Source: FEN-1219 sp963817615 (GTDB taxonomy: Bacteria > Pseudomonadota > Gammaproteobacteria > Steroidobacterales > Rariloculaceae). From it: a stretch of 64,000 nt of DNA. The notes beneath the pieces were generated by a model. It worked only from the letters and a program-made list of their open reading frames with translations. It was not told the DNA's origin and made no database searches. The DNA is taken from positions 1,922,001 through 1,986,000 of the forward strand of contig CAWFPH010000002.1 in assembly GCA_963817615.1 (NCBI GenBank). The letters are read 5' to 3'. A program made the position numbers and the translations under genes. Shown here in pieces: positions 8,393-16,875 of this stretch (the first letter of the stretch is position 1; the number at the start of each line of letters is the position of its first letter).

Positions 8393-9387
8393 CCACGCCC
8401 GCCCGAGCCGCTCGCGGCGGTGGGCGCTGCCTCGCGCCGCGACGGCGCCGGCGTCGCACCGATGACTTCGCGCACGAGAAAGCGCGGCCGCGCCTGCACG
8501 TCGCGCGAAATTCGGCCGATGTACTCGCCGAGCAGGCCCATGCCGAGCAGCTGCACGCCCAAGAATAGGAACAGCACCGCGAAGATCGTGAATACGCCCT
8601 GCGCCGCCCAGGCCGGGCCGTAGACGAGGCGCATCGCGAGCAGGAACACGCCGAAGCCGACGCCCAGGATCGCGAGGCCCGTGCCGGCCATGCTGAGCAG
8701 TCTGAGCGGTGCCGTGGTGGTGCTCACGAGCAGATCGAAGTATAGGTTCAGCAGCGACAGCAACCGGTACTTCGACTCCCCGGCGCGCCGCTCGGCATGC
8801 TCGACCTCGATCTCGCCGACGTTTCCGGCGAAGCTGTTCGCGAGCGCCGGAATGTACGCGCTGCGCTCGCCGCACTCGAGCACCGCGTCGACGATGTCGC
8901 GGCGGTACGCGCGCAGCATGCAGCCGTAGTCGCCGACCCGCACGCCCGTGATCGCGAGCATCAGCCGGTTCATGAGCCGCGAGGCGTACTTGCGGAAGGC
9001 ATTGTCCTTGCGTGCGCGCCGCACGCCGCCCATCACGTCGTGGCCGGCCTCGATGCCTTCGAGCAGCTTCGGCACTTCCTCGGGCGGGTTTTGCAGATCC
9101 GCGTCGAGCGTGACGACCACGTCGCCGCGTGCCTGGTGCAGCCCCGCCGTGACGGCCGCGTGCTGGCCGTAATTGCGGTTCAGCAGCACGCCGACGACGT
9201 GCGGCTCGCGCTCGGCCGCGGCCGCGATCATCCGCGCAGAGTCGTCGCGGCTGCCGTCGTCGACGAGCACGATCTCGAAGCCGCACGGCAGCGCGGCGCC
9301 GACCTTGAGGCAGCGCTGGATCAGCTCGGGCAGATTCGCCTGCTCGTTGAACACGGGGATCACGAGCGAAACCAGTCCGGCCTTCAT
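8389..9387 (-). CDS. arnC: ArnC: undecaprenyl-phosphate 4-deoxy-4-formamido-L-arabinose transferase
   Basis: A 332-residue GT2 family protein: N-terminal GT-A domain (SLVIPVFNEQ at the start, VDDGSRDDS, then the DADLQNPPEE metal/donor motif), followed by two C-terminal transmembrane helices (about 230-255 and 265-290) and a basic, disordered tail. ArnC couples formylated UDP-L-Ara4N to undecaprenyl phosphate at the cytoplasmic face of the inner membrane. Overlaps by ATGA with both arnB upstream and the extra PMT gene downstream, so the unit is translationally coupled. Confidence 0.94.
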   Translation of the reverse strand: MKAGLVSLVIPVFNEQANLPELIQRCLKVGAALPCGFEIVLVDDGSRDDSARMIAAAAEREPHVVGVLLNRNYGQHAAVTAGLHQARGDVVVTLDADLQNPPEEVPKLLEGIEAGHDVMGGVRRARKDNAFRKYASRLMNRLMLAITGVRVGDYGCMLRAYRRDIVDAVLECGERSAYIPALANSFAGNVGEIEVEHAERRAGESKYRLLSLLNLYFDLLVSTTTAPLRLLSMAGTGLAILGVGFGVFLLAMRLVYGPAWAAQGVFTIFAVLFLFLGVQLLGMGLLGEYIGRISRDVQARPRFLVREVIGATPAPSRREAAPTAASGSGGRG

Positions 9388-10574
9388 CGGCGCGCGTCCT
9401 CGAGCACTCCGCCGATCGCGTCGGCGACGCGGTCGACGTCGGCGACCGTCATATCGGGGAACATCGGCAGCGAGCAGACCCGCGCCGAGTTCCACTCCGT
9501 GTTCGGCAGCGGTTGCTTGAGCGGGTAATGCTCTCGGTAATAGCGGTGCTCGTGGGCCGCGCGGAAGTGCAGACCCGTGCCGATCCCGCGCGCCTTCAAG
9601 CGCGCCATGAACGCGTCGCGGTCGAGACCGGCGCGCTCGGGATCTACGCGCACGATGTACAGATGCCACGCATGCCGCTGCGGGTAGCTCGGTAACGCGA
9701 GCGGCTCGATGCCCGTTAGCCCTGCAAGGCGCTCGGCATACCGGGCCGCGAGCGCCGCGCGCCGCCCGTTCATCTCCTCGAGGCGCGCGAGCTGCGACAG
9801 CCCGAGCACCGCGTTCATGTCGGGCAGATTGTATTTGAAGCCGGGCTCGACGACTTGCACCTGCGGCGCGCGCCCTTGCGTTTCGCGCTGGAATGCATCG
9901 GCGCCGAGGCCGTGGAAGCGCAGCGTACGCAGCCGCGCCGCGAGCGCTTCGTCGTCCGTGCAGACGAGACCGCCTTCGCCCGTCGTCATGTTCTTGATCG
10001 GATGGAACGAGAAGATCGACGTCCCGCCGACGCCGACGGGCCGGCCCCGGTACTCGGTGCCGGCCGCGTGCGCGGCGTCCTCGACGAGCGGGACGCCCGC
10101 GCGAGCGGCGAGCGCGCGCAGCGGGTCCAAGTCGAGCGACGCACCCGCGAAATGCACGGGGACGATCAGCTTGGTGCGCGGCGTGAGCGCCTGCTCGACC
10201 CGAGCGGCGGTCGTCATCAGCGTGTCCCGGTCGATGTCCACGAACTTGGGCGTCGCGCCTGCGAGCGCGATCAGATTGACGGTCGACACCCAGGTCATCG
10301 ACGGCGTGACGACCTCGTCGCCGGGCCCTATCCCGAGCGCATGCAGCACGAGGTGCATGCCGGCCGTGGCCGACGTCACGAGCACCGCCTGGCCGGCGCC
10401 GACCGCGGCCGCGAACCGTTGCTCGAGCTCCGCGCCTTTGGCGCCGGTCGTGATCCAACCCGATTCGAGCACCTGGACGACCGCCGCGACGTCGGCGGGC
10501 GTGATCTGGGGCCGCGAGAACGGCAGGAACGGCTGCGCTGCCGCGCCGCTCGCCGCCGGGGTCGAATTCGCCAA
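9384..10574 (-). CDS. arnB: ArnB: UDP-4-amino-4-deoxy-L-arabinose aminotransferase
   Basis: A 396-residue PLP-dependent aminotransferase of the DegT/DnrJ/EryC1 family. The PLP-binding Lys194 lies in FSFHPIKNMTTGEGG, the pyridine-N Asp166 in VEDAAHAAG, and FLPFSRPQIT near the start is typical of ArnB. It converts UDP-L-Ara4O to UDP-L-Ara4N using glutamate. I chose the TTG at 10572-10574 because AAGGAG stands 6 bases upstream and the protein then has the family length; an ATG 180 bp further upstream would add an Arg-rich, unconserved extension. First gene of the arn operon. The 213 bp upstream hold a single A/T-rich patch (about 10678-10700) that may contain the promoter; I see no direct-repeat PmrA box of CTTAAG type. 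Confidence 0.94.
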   Translation of the reverse strand: MANSTPAASGAAAQPFLPFSRPQITPADVAAVVQVLESGWITTGAKGAELEQRFAAAVGAGQAVLVTSATAGMHLVLHALGIGPGDEVVTPSMTWVSTVNLIALAGATPKFVDIDRDTLMTTAARVEQALTPRTKLIVPVHFAGASLDLDPLRALAARAGVPLVEDAAHAAGTEYRGRPVGVGGTSIFSFHPIKNMTTGEGGLVCTDDEALAARLRTLRFHGLGADAFQRETQGRAPQVQVVEPGFKYNLPDMNAVLGLSQLARLEEMNGRRAALAARYAERLAGLTGIEPLALPSYPQRHAWHLYIVRVDPERAGLDRDAFMARLKARGIGTGLHFRAAHEHRYYREHYPLKQPLPNTEWNSARVCSLPMFPDMTVADVDRVADAIGGVLEDARR

Positions 10575-10787
10575 GTCGTGCTCCTTACGAGGTATGTGCC
10601 GCGAACCGCCAGGCGCCCGCGCGCGCCGGCACGGCGCCGAGCGTCCCCGGCGCTCGCGCGGCTCAGCAACGTAGGACCATAGTTTCCAGGAAAATCCGTC
10701 GGTTCGGTACTGTCGCCCGCGTCGCCGGGGCTTTCGGGGCGATGGTGCGGGCAAACGGCCCGCCCGCTCGCGAAGCGGCGCGCGCGC

Positions 10788-12011
10788 TCAGCGTGCCCCG
10801 GAGAGCAGCTCCACGGGCCCGCCGCCGGCTCGCAGCACGAGCCCCGCCCGCGGCACGAGCGTCCGCCCGAGCCAATCGAGCGACTCGTCCGCGGCGTCCA
10901 TGGCCGCGGTGCCGGCGCGTCTGGGAGGCGCAAGCGCCGCGCCGTGCAGCCGCTCGATCACGACGCTCGCGTGCGTGGGCGCGCGGTGCATCGTGACGTG
11001 CGCAGCCAGCTCCGTACGGTGGTCGGGCGCGAAGTAGTCCGGCTCGGCCGGCGCTCGGGCGAACCGGCGCTCGCCGAGCAGCGGTTCAGGGTCGATGGCG
11101 CCGCCGCGATTCCACTCGAACACCGCGAAGTGCAAATGCGACGGCGTATGCGCCGCGTTGCCGGTGTTGCCGACGTAGCCGACCACGTCGCCGGCCTTCA
11201 CGTGCGTCGCTTCATGCACGGCTTGCGATGCGAGGTGCGCGTAGTAGTAGGACACGCCGGGTGTCGCTAGCCAGACGGTCTTGCCGCCGAGCGGATCGCC
11301 ACTCGGGGTCGCGATGCCGTCGGCGACCGCGCGAACGGGCGTCAGCCGCGGCGCGAACAGATCGATGCCGAGATGCTTGCGAGCGCCGCCGTCGCGGCGC
11401 GCGCCGAATGCGCCGCCGTGCGTCTCGCCGACCTTGCCGCGCACCGGCGACGGCAACACCGCAGTGACCTGGAGCGCGAGGTGATACAACGCGCCCGTGC
11501 GCGGCGCGGGCTGCAGGCGCACGACATAGCGGCCGTTTGCCGGCAGCTCGAGCGCAATCGGATCGCGGGCGTCCTCGACGGACGAGAGCCGCGTGAAGTG
11601 GCTGCCCGCCGCGTCGTCGATTCGGAAAACGTCGACGCCGAGCGCGGCTCCGGCCGCCCCGTCGTCCGCCGGCCGCGCCAGCGTGAGCTCGAGCGTTTGG
11701 CCCGAGAGCGCGGCGAACTCGAGGCCGAGCGCGCTCGGTTCCTCGGCGAGGAAGCCGCCCCATTCGGAATAGGGCGGCTCGATTCGAGTGGGGTTCGCGA
11801 GCGCGTCGCGCCGCGCGTCGCGCCATTGATCGAGCAGCCATGCATCGCTCGGGGGCGCCCTCGATACGGCGGGCGCCGCCGCGGGTGCTTCGGCGGGCAC
11901 GGCCGCCGTCTCCCGCTCGGCGGCCAACGAGCCGTCGCAGCCGCTCAAGGCCGCGATGAACGCGGCGGCGCATGCCGCCCATCCGAGTGCGGCAAGCCAT
12001 CCATGGCGCAT
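10788..12011 (-). CDS. M23 (LytM/NlpD-type) metallopeptidase lipoprotein
   Basis: A 407-residue predicted lipoprotein: a hydrophobic signal ends in the lipobox ALSG-Cys25. An Ala/Pro-rich linker (35-55) and a ~130-residue beta-rich domain precede the peptidase domain (about 185-305). The LytM zinc ligands are all present, His213 and Asp217 (HLGID) and His294 in HLHF, with His259 (YYAHL) as the fourth catalytic residue, so it should be an active peptidoglycan endopeptidase rather than a degenerate activator. Start chosen at the ATG giving the signal peptide; an in-frame upstream start would bury it. Its stop lies 213 bp from the arnB start, same strand. Confidence 0.88.
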   Translation of the reverse strand: MRHGWLAALGWAACAAAFIAALSGCDGSLAAERETAAVPAEAPAAAPAVSRAPPSDAWLLDQWRDARRDALANPTRIEPPYSEWGGFLAEEPSALGLEFAALSGQTLELTLARPADDGAAGAALGVDVFRIDDAAGSHFTRLSSVEDARDPIALELPANGRYVVRLQPAPRTGALYHLALQVTAVLPSPVRGKVGETHGGAFGARRDGGARKHLGIDLFAPRLTPVRAVADGIATPSGDPLGGKTVWLATPGVSYYYAHLASQAVHEATHVKAGDVVGYVGNTGNAAHTPSHLHFAVFEWNRGGAIDPEPLLGERRFARAPAEPDYFAPDHRTELAAHVTMHRAPTHASVVIERLHGAALAPPRRAGTAAMDAADESLDWLGRTLVPRAGLVLRAGGGPVELLSGAR

Positions 12012-12103
12012 GCGCCCCCGCGCGCGCAGCCGCCATCGGGCGTCGAGCCTGTGCCCGCCGCCCGGCGGCCGCGCTGAACCTCCTCCCACGTCGACGGCGC
12101 CGA

Positions 12104-12928
12104 TCAGTGGCGCTCGTTCGCGGCCGTCCTCGGCCCCATGAGCGCGTCTTGCAGCGTCTTGGCCTTGGCGGTCTCGACGTTGCCGCTCAGGATCTCTTGC
12201 GCCGTCACGGACTTGCCGTAGTACGCCGCATTCTCATCCTCGTCGCGATTGATGTCGCTCACGCCGATACCTGCGCCGACGAAAGCGCCCTTCGTATCGC
12301 TCCAAAGCACGACGTCGCCCTTGCCGGCGGACGCCTGGCCCTTCGCCGAATAGTTCACGATCGTGATTCCGGCATTGGCGTCGAGCGAAAAGTTGTTGTC
12401 CTGGTTCATGAACATCTCGGTCGTCTTGTCGCTCATCAAGAGCATCACGATCGAGCCGGCCTCGACGCCCACTTCGGCGCCCAGGCTCACGCCGCCGATA
12501 TTGAAGAACGCCGGCGGGGACCATTCGCCGGACAGCCCGCGCTCTTGACGCATCAACACGACGCCTTCGCCGCCGCTGCCACCGACGATCGCGGCCGCCT
12601 TGCCGTAATCCGGAATGATGAACACGCCGCGCGCCTGCTCGAGCAGCTTCATCGCGTCGGGATCGCGTTTCATATCATTGACGACCTTCACGGCGTCCAT
12701 CACCTGCTTCTGCGCATCCGAGGCATTGTTTTGGGAAACGCTGTTGCGTGCCGCCGTGCCGCGCGCCGGCTCGGTGTTGCCCGCCGCGCCGGGATTGTCC
12801 GTCACCGGCGGCGTCCGCTGCCCGCGCTGCGCGTCGTTCGGAGCCGTGCTCTGTTGTGCATATACGCCCGCGGTGGCCAGGAGCCCCGCGAGCACTAGCG
12901 ATATCTTAGTCATCGAGCTCTTGCCCAT
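12104..12928 (-). CDS. SYLF/Ysc84-domain lipid-binding protein, exported
   Basis: A 274-residue protein with a signal peptide (ISLVLAGLLATAGVYAQQ), a ~60-residue low-complexity Asn/Ala/Thr linker and a C-terminal SYLF (Ysc84/BPSL1445-type) domain from about residue 75. The domain shows the phosphoinositide/lipid-binding family features: RGVFIIPDYGKAAAIVGGSGGEG, GGVSLGAEVG and the closing KGAFVGAGIGVS. Bacterial members are periplasmic or outer-membrane associated and of unclear function. The start has a very strong AGGAGG ribosome site. The promoter region contains a near-perfect sigma-54 -24/-12 element ending 43 bp upstream of the ATG. Confidence 0.9.
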   Translation of the reverse strand: MGKSSMTKISLVLAGLLATAGVYAQQSTAPNDAQRGQRTPPVTDNPGAAGNTEPARGTAARNSVSQNNASDAQKQVMDAVKVVNDMKRDPDAMKLLEQARGVFIIPDYGKAAAIVGGSGGEGVVLMRQERGLSGEWSPPAFFNIGGVSLGAEVGVEAGSIVMLLMSDKTTEMFMNQDNNFSLDANAGITIVNYSAKGQASAGKGDVVLWSDTKGAFVGAGIGVSDINRDEDENAAYYGKSVTAQEILSGNVETAKAKTLQDALMGPRTAANERH

Positions 12929-12970
12929 GGTCTGATCCTCCTTGAATGGATTTCGCACGTCGCGTTGGGT

Positions 12971-12986
12971 TGCAATGTGCGTGCCA
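12971..12986 (-). promoter_or_regulatory. Predicted sigma-54 (RpoN) -24/-12 promoter of the SYLF gene
   Basis: Read on the minus strand the element is TGGCAC-GCACA-TTGCA, identical to the RpoN consensus TGGCAC-N5-TTGCW with the correct GG-to-GC spacing. The expected start of transcription is near 12960, giving a leader of about 32 bases that contains the AGGAGG site. I see no obvious enhancer repeats upstream in the 115 bp to the VOC gene. Confidence 0.7.
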
Positions 12987-13101
12987 CGCGCGCGTTGGCT
13001 GCGCAGACCCGCGATCGCATCGCAAGCCGCAAGCCTCATCGGCCCGCGCGTGCACACGCCCAAATCGTGGGCTCGCCATTGCAGAACTTGTGACTGCTCG
13101 G

Positions 13102-13473
13102 CTATTCCGCCGCCGCGTAGTCGTACCAAACCGCTTCGACGTTGTGGCCGTCCGGATCACGGACGAAGGCGGCGTAGTAGCCGGGCCAGTATTCGCGCCG
13201 ATAGCCCGGGCCTCCGTTGTCCGTGCCGCCGGCCTCGAGCGCGGCCTTGTAGAACGCCTCGACCTCGGCCTTGCCGGACGCCGTGAACGCCACGTGCGTC
13301 GGCACCACCGTAGCGCTTCGGCCGATCCAGAAGTCGGTGTTCTTGCCGTCGTTGAAGCCGGCTGCTTCGCCGTACTCCATATTGTTCGAGTAGCCGAGCG
13401 GCGCGAGCGCGCGGGTGTAGAAGCGCTTGGCGGCCGGATAGTCGCGGACGTGAATCGAGGTATGCGCGATCAT
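13102..13473 (-). CDS. VOC-family (glyoxalase/bleomycin-resistance fold) protein
   Basis: A 123-residue single-domain vicinal-oxygen-chelate protein: HTSIHVRDYPAAKRFYTRALAPLGY at the start (metal His at position 4 or 8) and FVRDPDGHNVEAVWYD at the end carrying the second His and the Glu metal ligand. This subgroup (YjdF/catechol-dioxygenase-like small proteins) usually has no assigned substrate. A GGAGG-type ribosome site precedes the ATG. It is 91 bp downstream of the P460-like gene on the same strand. Confidence 0.87.
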   Translation of the reverse strand: MIAHTSIHVRDYPAAKRFYTRALAPLGYSNNMEYGEAAGFNDGKNTDFWIGRSATVVPTHVAFTASGKAEVEAFYKAALEAGGTDNGGPGYRREYWPGYYAAFVRDPDGHNVEAVWYDYAAAE

Positions 13474-13513
13474 GACTCTGCCTCCGCTGCAACGCGGTCG
13501 ATCTGCAAAGGCA

Positions 13514-13526
13514 GCACGATTCGTGC
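13514..13526. promoter_or_regulatory. 13-bp perfect palindrome upstream of the VOC gene
   Basis: GCACGA-T-TCGTGC is a perfect inverted repeat centred at 13520, 41 bp upstream of the VOC start codon. It could be an operator. A -24/-12-like arrangement with two mismatches also overlaps it on the minus strand, which I consider weak. Confidence 0.35.
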
Positions 13527-13564
13527 CGGCCGCGGCGGCCGGATACGGGCGGCGGCGTGGTCGC

Positions 13565-14164
13565 TCAGCGGCCGGCTGCGACCGCGTTGCGCAGCGGCGG
13601 ATAGAACTGCACGAACGTGCCGGCGAAAGCGCCGTGCTGCATGTGGCATGCGACGCACGCGCTGCCGAGCGGCTGCGCCGCGACCGGGGGGGCGGTGTCC
13701 GTGCCGAACACGAAGAACGCGCGGCCCTCGGCGGCGTAGCGGCGTGCATCGAGCACGTGGACCTCGCGGCCAACGACGTCGCCTTGCACGAATCCTTTGA
13801 GCGCGGGATCGGGATCGCGCTGCACCGCATAGAACGTGAGCAGGAACATCGTGCCGTCGGCGTAGCGGCGATTCTTCAAGAAATAGTCGTAGGCGCCCGG
13901 CTCCATCTGCACCACGCCGATCGTGCCGGGGTTGGCGGGGTCGAACGCGCCCGCCGCGTAGTTGCCGCCGATGTCGCTGCCGACCGCGATCCAGTGATCG
14001 GTGAATGCGGGGAACGCAAGCTTGCCCGAGGCGTCGTAGCGTGCGGCATCGAGCGAGTCCGGCGCACGGTCTTGGCCGAGCGCGGCCGCGACGCCGAGGC
14101 ACGCGACGGCTGCGGCCGTCGCGCGCAGCGCTCCCGGGCGGCGGCGAACGGAACGGTGCGGCAT
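13565..14164 (-). CDS. Cytochrome P460-family protein with one haem c site
   Basis: A 199-residue exported protein. A basic N-terminus and hydrophobic stretch (12-30) form a signal peptide. The mature part has the cytochrome P460 fold pattern (FPAFTDHWIAVGSDIGGNY near the start; MEPGAYDYFLKNRRYADGTMFLL in the middle) and a single haem-attachment site CVACH at 170-174 near the C-terminus. Known family members are periplasmic c-type cytochromes, some oxidising hydroxylamine through a Lys-haem cross-link; many others are functionally unknown. No nitrification genes are nearby, so I infer only a periplasmic redox or detoxification role. Confidence 0.82.
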   Translation of the reverse strand: MPHRSVRRRPGALRATAAAVACLGVAAALGQDRAPDSLDAARYDASGKLAFPAFTDHWIAVGSDIGGNYAAGAFDPANPGTIGVVQMEPGAYDYFLKNRRYADGTMFLLTFYAVQRDPDPALKGFVQGDVVGREVHVLDARRYAAEGRAFFVFGTDTAPPVAAQPLGSACVACHMQHGAFAGTFVQFYPPLRNAVAAGR

Positions 14165-14238
14165 AACTCTCCCGGCAGCCGCGCATGCGGCCTGCTCATT
14201 CTGCGCGATTCCACGCCGCGGCCCAAGCGGCCGAGCGC

Positions 14239-16875
14239 TCAACGCTCGCGGTAGAGCCAGCCGCGGCGCACGAGCCGCTTTTCGATCTCGACCGCGACGG
14301 GCACGACGCTCGACACGGCCACGCAAAATCCGAGCTCCGCCGCGCTCAGCGCTTGCGTTTTGAACACGGCCTGCAGGGCCGGCACGTACAACACGGCGAG
14401 CTGCAGCATGATCGTGAGCAGCACCGCGATCAGCAGCGGCCGGTTCGAGCCGAGCCCGAGGCGCACGAGCGACTCGCGTTCGCTGCGGATCACGAGCACG
14501 TTGCCCATCTGCGCGAGCGTCAGCACCGTGAACACCATCGATTGCCAGTGCGCGTCGCCGATCTCGAGCGCCCACGCTTGCGTGAAGACCGACACGCCGC
14601 CGATCAACAGGCCGACCCAGACGACGTGCTGCCATAGGCCGTGCGCGAAGATGCTCTCGTTCGGCGGGCGCGGGGGACGCCGCATCACGCCGGGCTCGGC
14701 CGGCTCCGCCGCGAGCGCGAGGCCCGGCAGCCCGTCGGTCACGAGATTGATCCAGAGAATATGGATCGGCAGCAGCGGAATCGGCAGGCCGACTAACGGC
14801 GCCAGCGTGAGCGTCCAGATCTCGCCCGAGTTGCCCGCCATCACGAAGCGCACGAACTTGCGGATGTTGTCGTAGATCCGCCGCCCTTCCCGCACGGCCG
14901 CCACGATCGTCGCGAAGTTGTCGTCGAGCAGCACGAGGTCGGCCGCGTCGCGCGCGACCTCGGTGCCGCCCTTGCCCATTGCGATACCGATGTCGGCGCG
15001 CCTGAGCGCGGGTGCGTCGTTCACGCCGTCGCCGGTCATCGCGACGATCTCGCCGCGCGCCTGCAGGGCCGCGACGATTCGGATTTTCTGCGCCGCGTCG
15101 GTTCGTGCGTAGACGCGCACGCGCGCGACCGCTTCGGCGAGGTCGTCCGGCGTGAGCTGCGCCAACTCGCGCCCGGTCAGCACGGCGTCGTCCGGCTCGG
15201 CGATTCCGAGCCGAACGGCGATCGCCGCGGCCGTGGCGGCGTGATCGCCCGTGATCATCACCGGGGTAATTCCGGCGCTGCGGCAGGCTGCGACGGCCGC
15301 GGCCGCCTCGGCTCGCGGCGCGTCGATCAGGCCCGCGAAGCCGAGCAGCACGAGCCCTCGCTCGAGCGTTTCGGGCTCGACGGTCGGCGGTGCTGCGTCG
15401 AAGCGCCTGGCGGCGAAGGCGAGCACGCGCCGGCCGTGTGCGGCGGCACGTTCGACCGTCTCTGCGTGGCCCGTGCCGAGCGGCATTGGACCCGTCGGCC
15501 CGAGCTCGGCCGTGCAGCGGCGCAGCACCGCTTCGGGAGCGCCCTTCGTGAGCAGCAGCACCGTGTCGCCGTCGCGATGCAGCGTGCTCATCAGCGCGCG
15601 TTCCGATTCGAACGGCAGCTCGCCGATTCGCGGCAGGTCCGCGTTCAGTTGCGCGATCGCCTCGCGCGGGACGGCGTCGAGCAGCGCGGTCTCGGTCGGA
15701 TCGCCGAGCAGCTCGCCGTGGGCGCCCGCGCGCGCGTCGTTGCATAGCGCCATCGCGCGCGCGAGCGCGAGCCAGCCGTCCGCGAGCGGCTCGGGCAGCG
15801 CCGCACGCGTCGCGCCGCGCGCGTCGCTCACGCTCTCGACCCGCATCCGGTTCTCCGTGAGCGTGCCGGTCTTGTCGGTGCACACGTAGGTGACGGAGCC
15901 GAGCGTCTCGACGGCCGGCAGCCGCCGCATCAAGGCGTGCTGCTTCACCATCCGCGCCGCGCCGAGCGCAAGCGAGATCGTGACGACGGCCGGCAGCGCC
16001 TCCGGAATCGCGGCGACCGCGAGGCTCACGGCCGTCAGGAACATCGTGAGCAACGGCTCGCCACGGGCGAGCCCGATCGCGAACAAGAGCGCGCAGATCG
16101 CGATTACCGCGAGCGCGAGCCGCCGGCCGAATTGCGCGAGCCGGCGCTGCAGCGGCGTCTTGCCTTCGTCGGCCGAGAGCAGCGATGCGATGTGGCCGAT
16201 CTCGGTCCGTGCGCCGGTCGCCACCGCGACGCCACGGCCGCGCCCGTGCACGATCAGCGTGCCCTTGTACGCCATCGTCGTGCGGTCGCCGAGCGGCGCC
16301 TCGGCGTCGGCCAGCGCATCGACGCCCTTCGCGACGGGCAGCGACTCGCCGGTCAACGCGGCCTCCTGCGTCGTGAGGCGCGCGGTCTCGAGCAGCCGCA
16401 GGTCGGCCGGGACCACGTCGCCCGCCTCGAGCAGCACCACGTCGCCCGGGACGATGTCGGCTGCGGCGACGGTGTGCACCTCGCCGTCTCGGACCACGTG
16501 CGTTTCGTGCGCGGCCATGCTCCGCAATGCCGCCATCGCGCGTGCGGCGCGCAGCTCTTGGACGAAGCCGATCGCGGCGTTCAGCAGCACGATCACGACG
16601 ATTGCGACGACGTCCTCGAGCTCGCCGACGACGCCCGCGACGATCGCGGCCGCGAGCAGCACGACGATCATGAAGTCGGTGAGCTGCGCCGCGAGCATGG
16701 CGCTCCAATGCCGGGCGTGCTGCGTCTCGAGCACGTTGCGGCCGTGGTCGAGCAGCCGGGCGCGCGCCACCGCGCCGCTCAGTCCATTCGTCGAATGCGT
16801 ACCGAGCCGCTCGACGACCGCAGCGCGCGCGAGCGTGTGCCAAGCCGGTCCGTCGCGACCGTTGCTAGCCGCCAT
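14239..16875 (-). CDS. P-type cation ATPase, Ca2+-type (P2)
   Basis: An 878-residue P2-type ATPase. In order: N-terminal cation-ATPase domain, TGES actuator motif (175-178), PEALP in helix 4 (291-295, the Ca2+-type motif), phosphorylation Asp334 in DKTGTLT, nucleotide-binding domain with KGAPE, and TGDGVNDAPAL in the hinge, then six C-terminal helices ending in a basic tail. The PEALP helix and overall length fit Ca2+ (or Mn2+/Ca2+) export from the cytoplasm. The start codon lies inside the end of the upstream exchanger gene (11-bp overlap), so both are made together. Confidence 0.93.
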   Translation of the reverse strand: MAASNGRDGPAWHTLARAAVVERLGTHSTNGLSGAVARARLLDHGRNVLETQHARHWSAMLAAQLTDFMIVVLLAAAIVAGVVGELEDVVAIVVIVLLNAAIGFVQELRAARAMAALRSMAAHETHVVRDGEVHTVAAADIVPGDVVLLEAGDVVPADLRLLETARLTTQEAALTGESLPVAKGVDALADAEAPLGDRTTMAYKGTLIVHGRGRGVAVATGARTEIGHIASLLSADEGKTPLQRRLAQFGRRLALAVIAICALLFAIGLARGEPLLTMFLTAVSLAVAAIPEALPAVVTISLALGAARMVKQHALMRRLPAVETLGSVTYVCTDKTGTLTENRMRVESVSDARGATRAALPEPLADGWLALARAMALCNDARAGAHGELLGDPTETALLDAVPREAIAQLNADLPRIGELPFESERALMSTLHRDGDTVLLLTKGAPEAVLRRCTAELGPTGPMPLGTGHAETVERAAAHGRRVLAFAARRFDAAPPTVEPETLERGLVLLGFAGLIDAPRAEAAAAVAACRSAGITPVMITGDHAATAAAIAVRLGIAEPDDAVLTGRELAQLTPDDLAEAVARVRVYARTDAAQKIRIVAALQARGEIVAMTGDGVNDAPALRRADIGIAMGKGGTEVARDAADLVLLDDNFATIVAAVREGRRIYDNIRKFVRFVMAGNSGEIWTLTLAPLVGLPIPLLPIHILWINLVTDGLPGLALAAEPAEPGVMRRPPRPPNESIFAHGLWQHVVWVGLLIGGVSVFTQAWALEIGDAHWQSMVFTVLTLAQMGNVLVIRSERESLVRLGLGSNRPLLIAVLLTIMLQLAVLYVPALQAVFKTQALSAAELGFCVAVSSVVPVAVEIEKRLVRRGWLYRER

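Noticed and set aside
6725..8623. 632-codon plus-strand frame across the extra PMT gene
   Set aside because: Antisense to a clear membrane glycosyltransferase; Arg/Glu/His-biased shadow frame.
10575..10754. Upstream extension of arnB to an ATG at 10754
   Set aside because: Adds ~60 Arg/Pro-rich residues absent from the family; the TTG at 10574 has a strong ribosome site at proper spacing.
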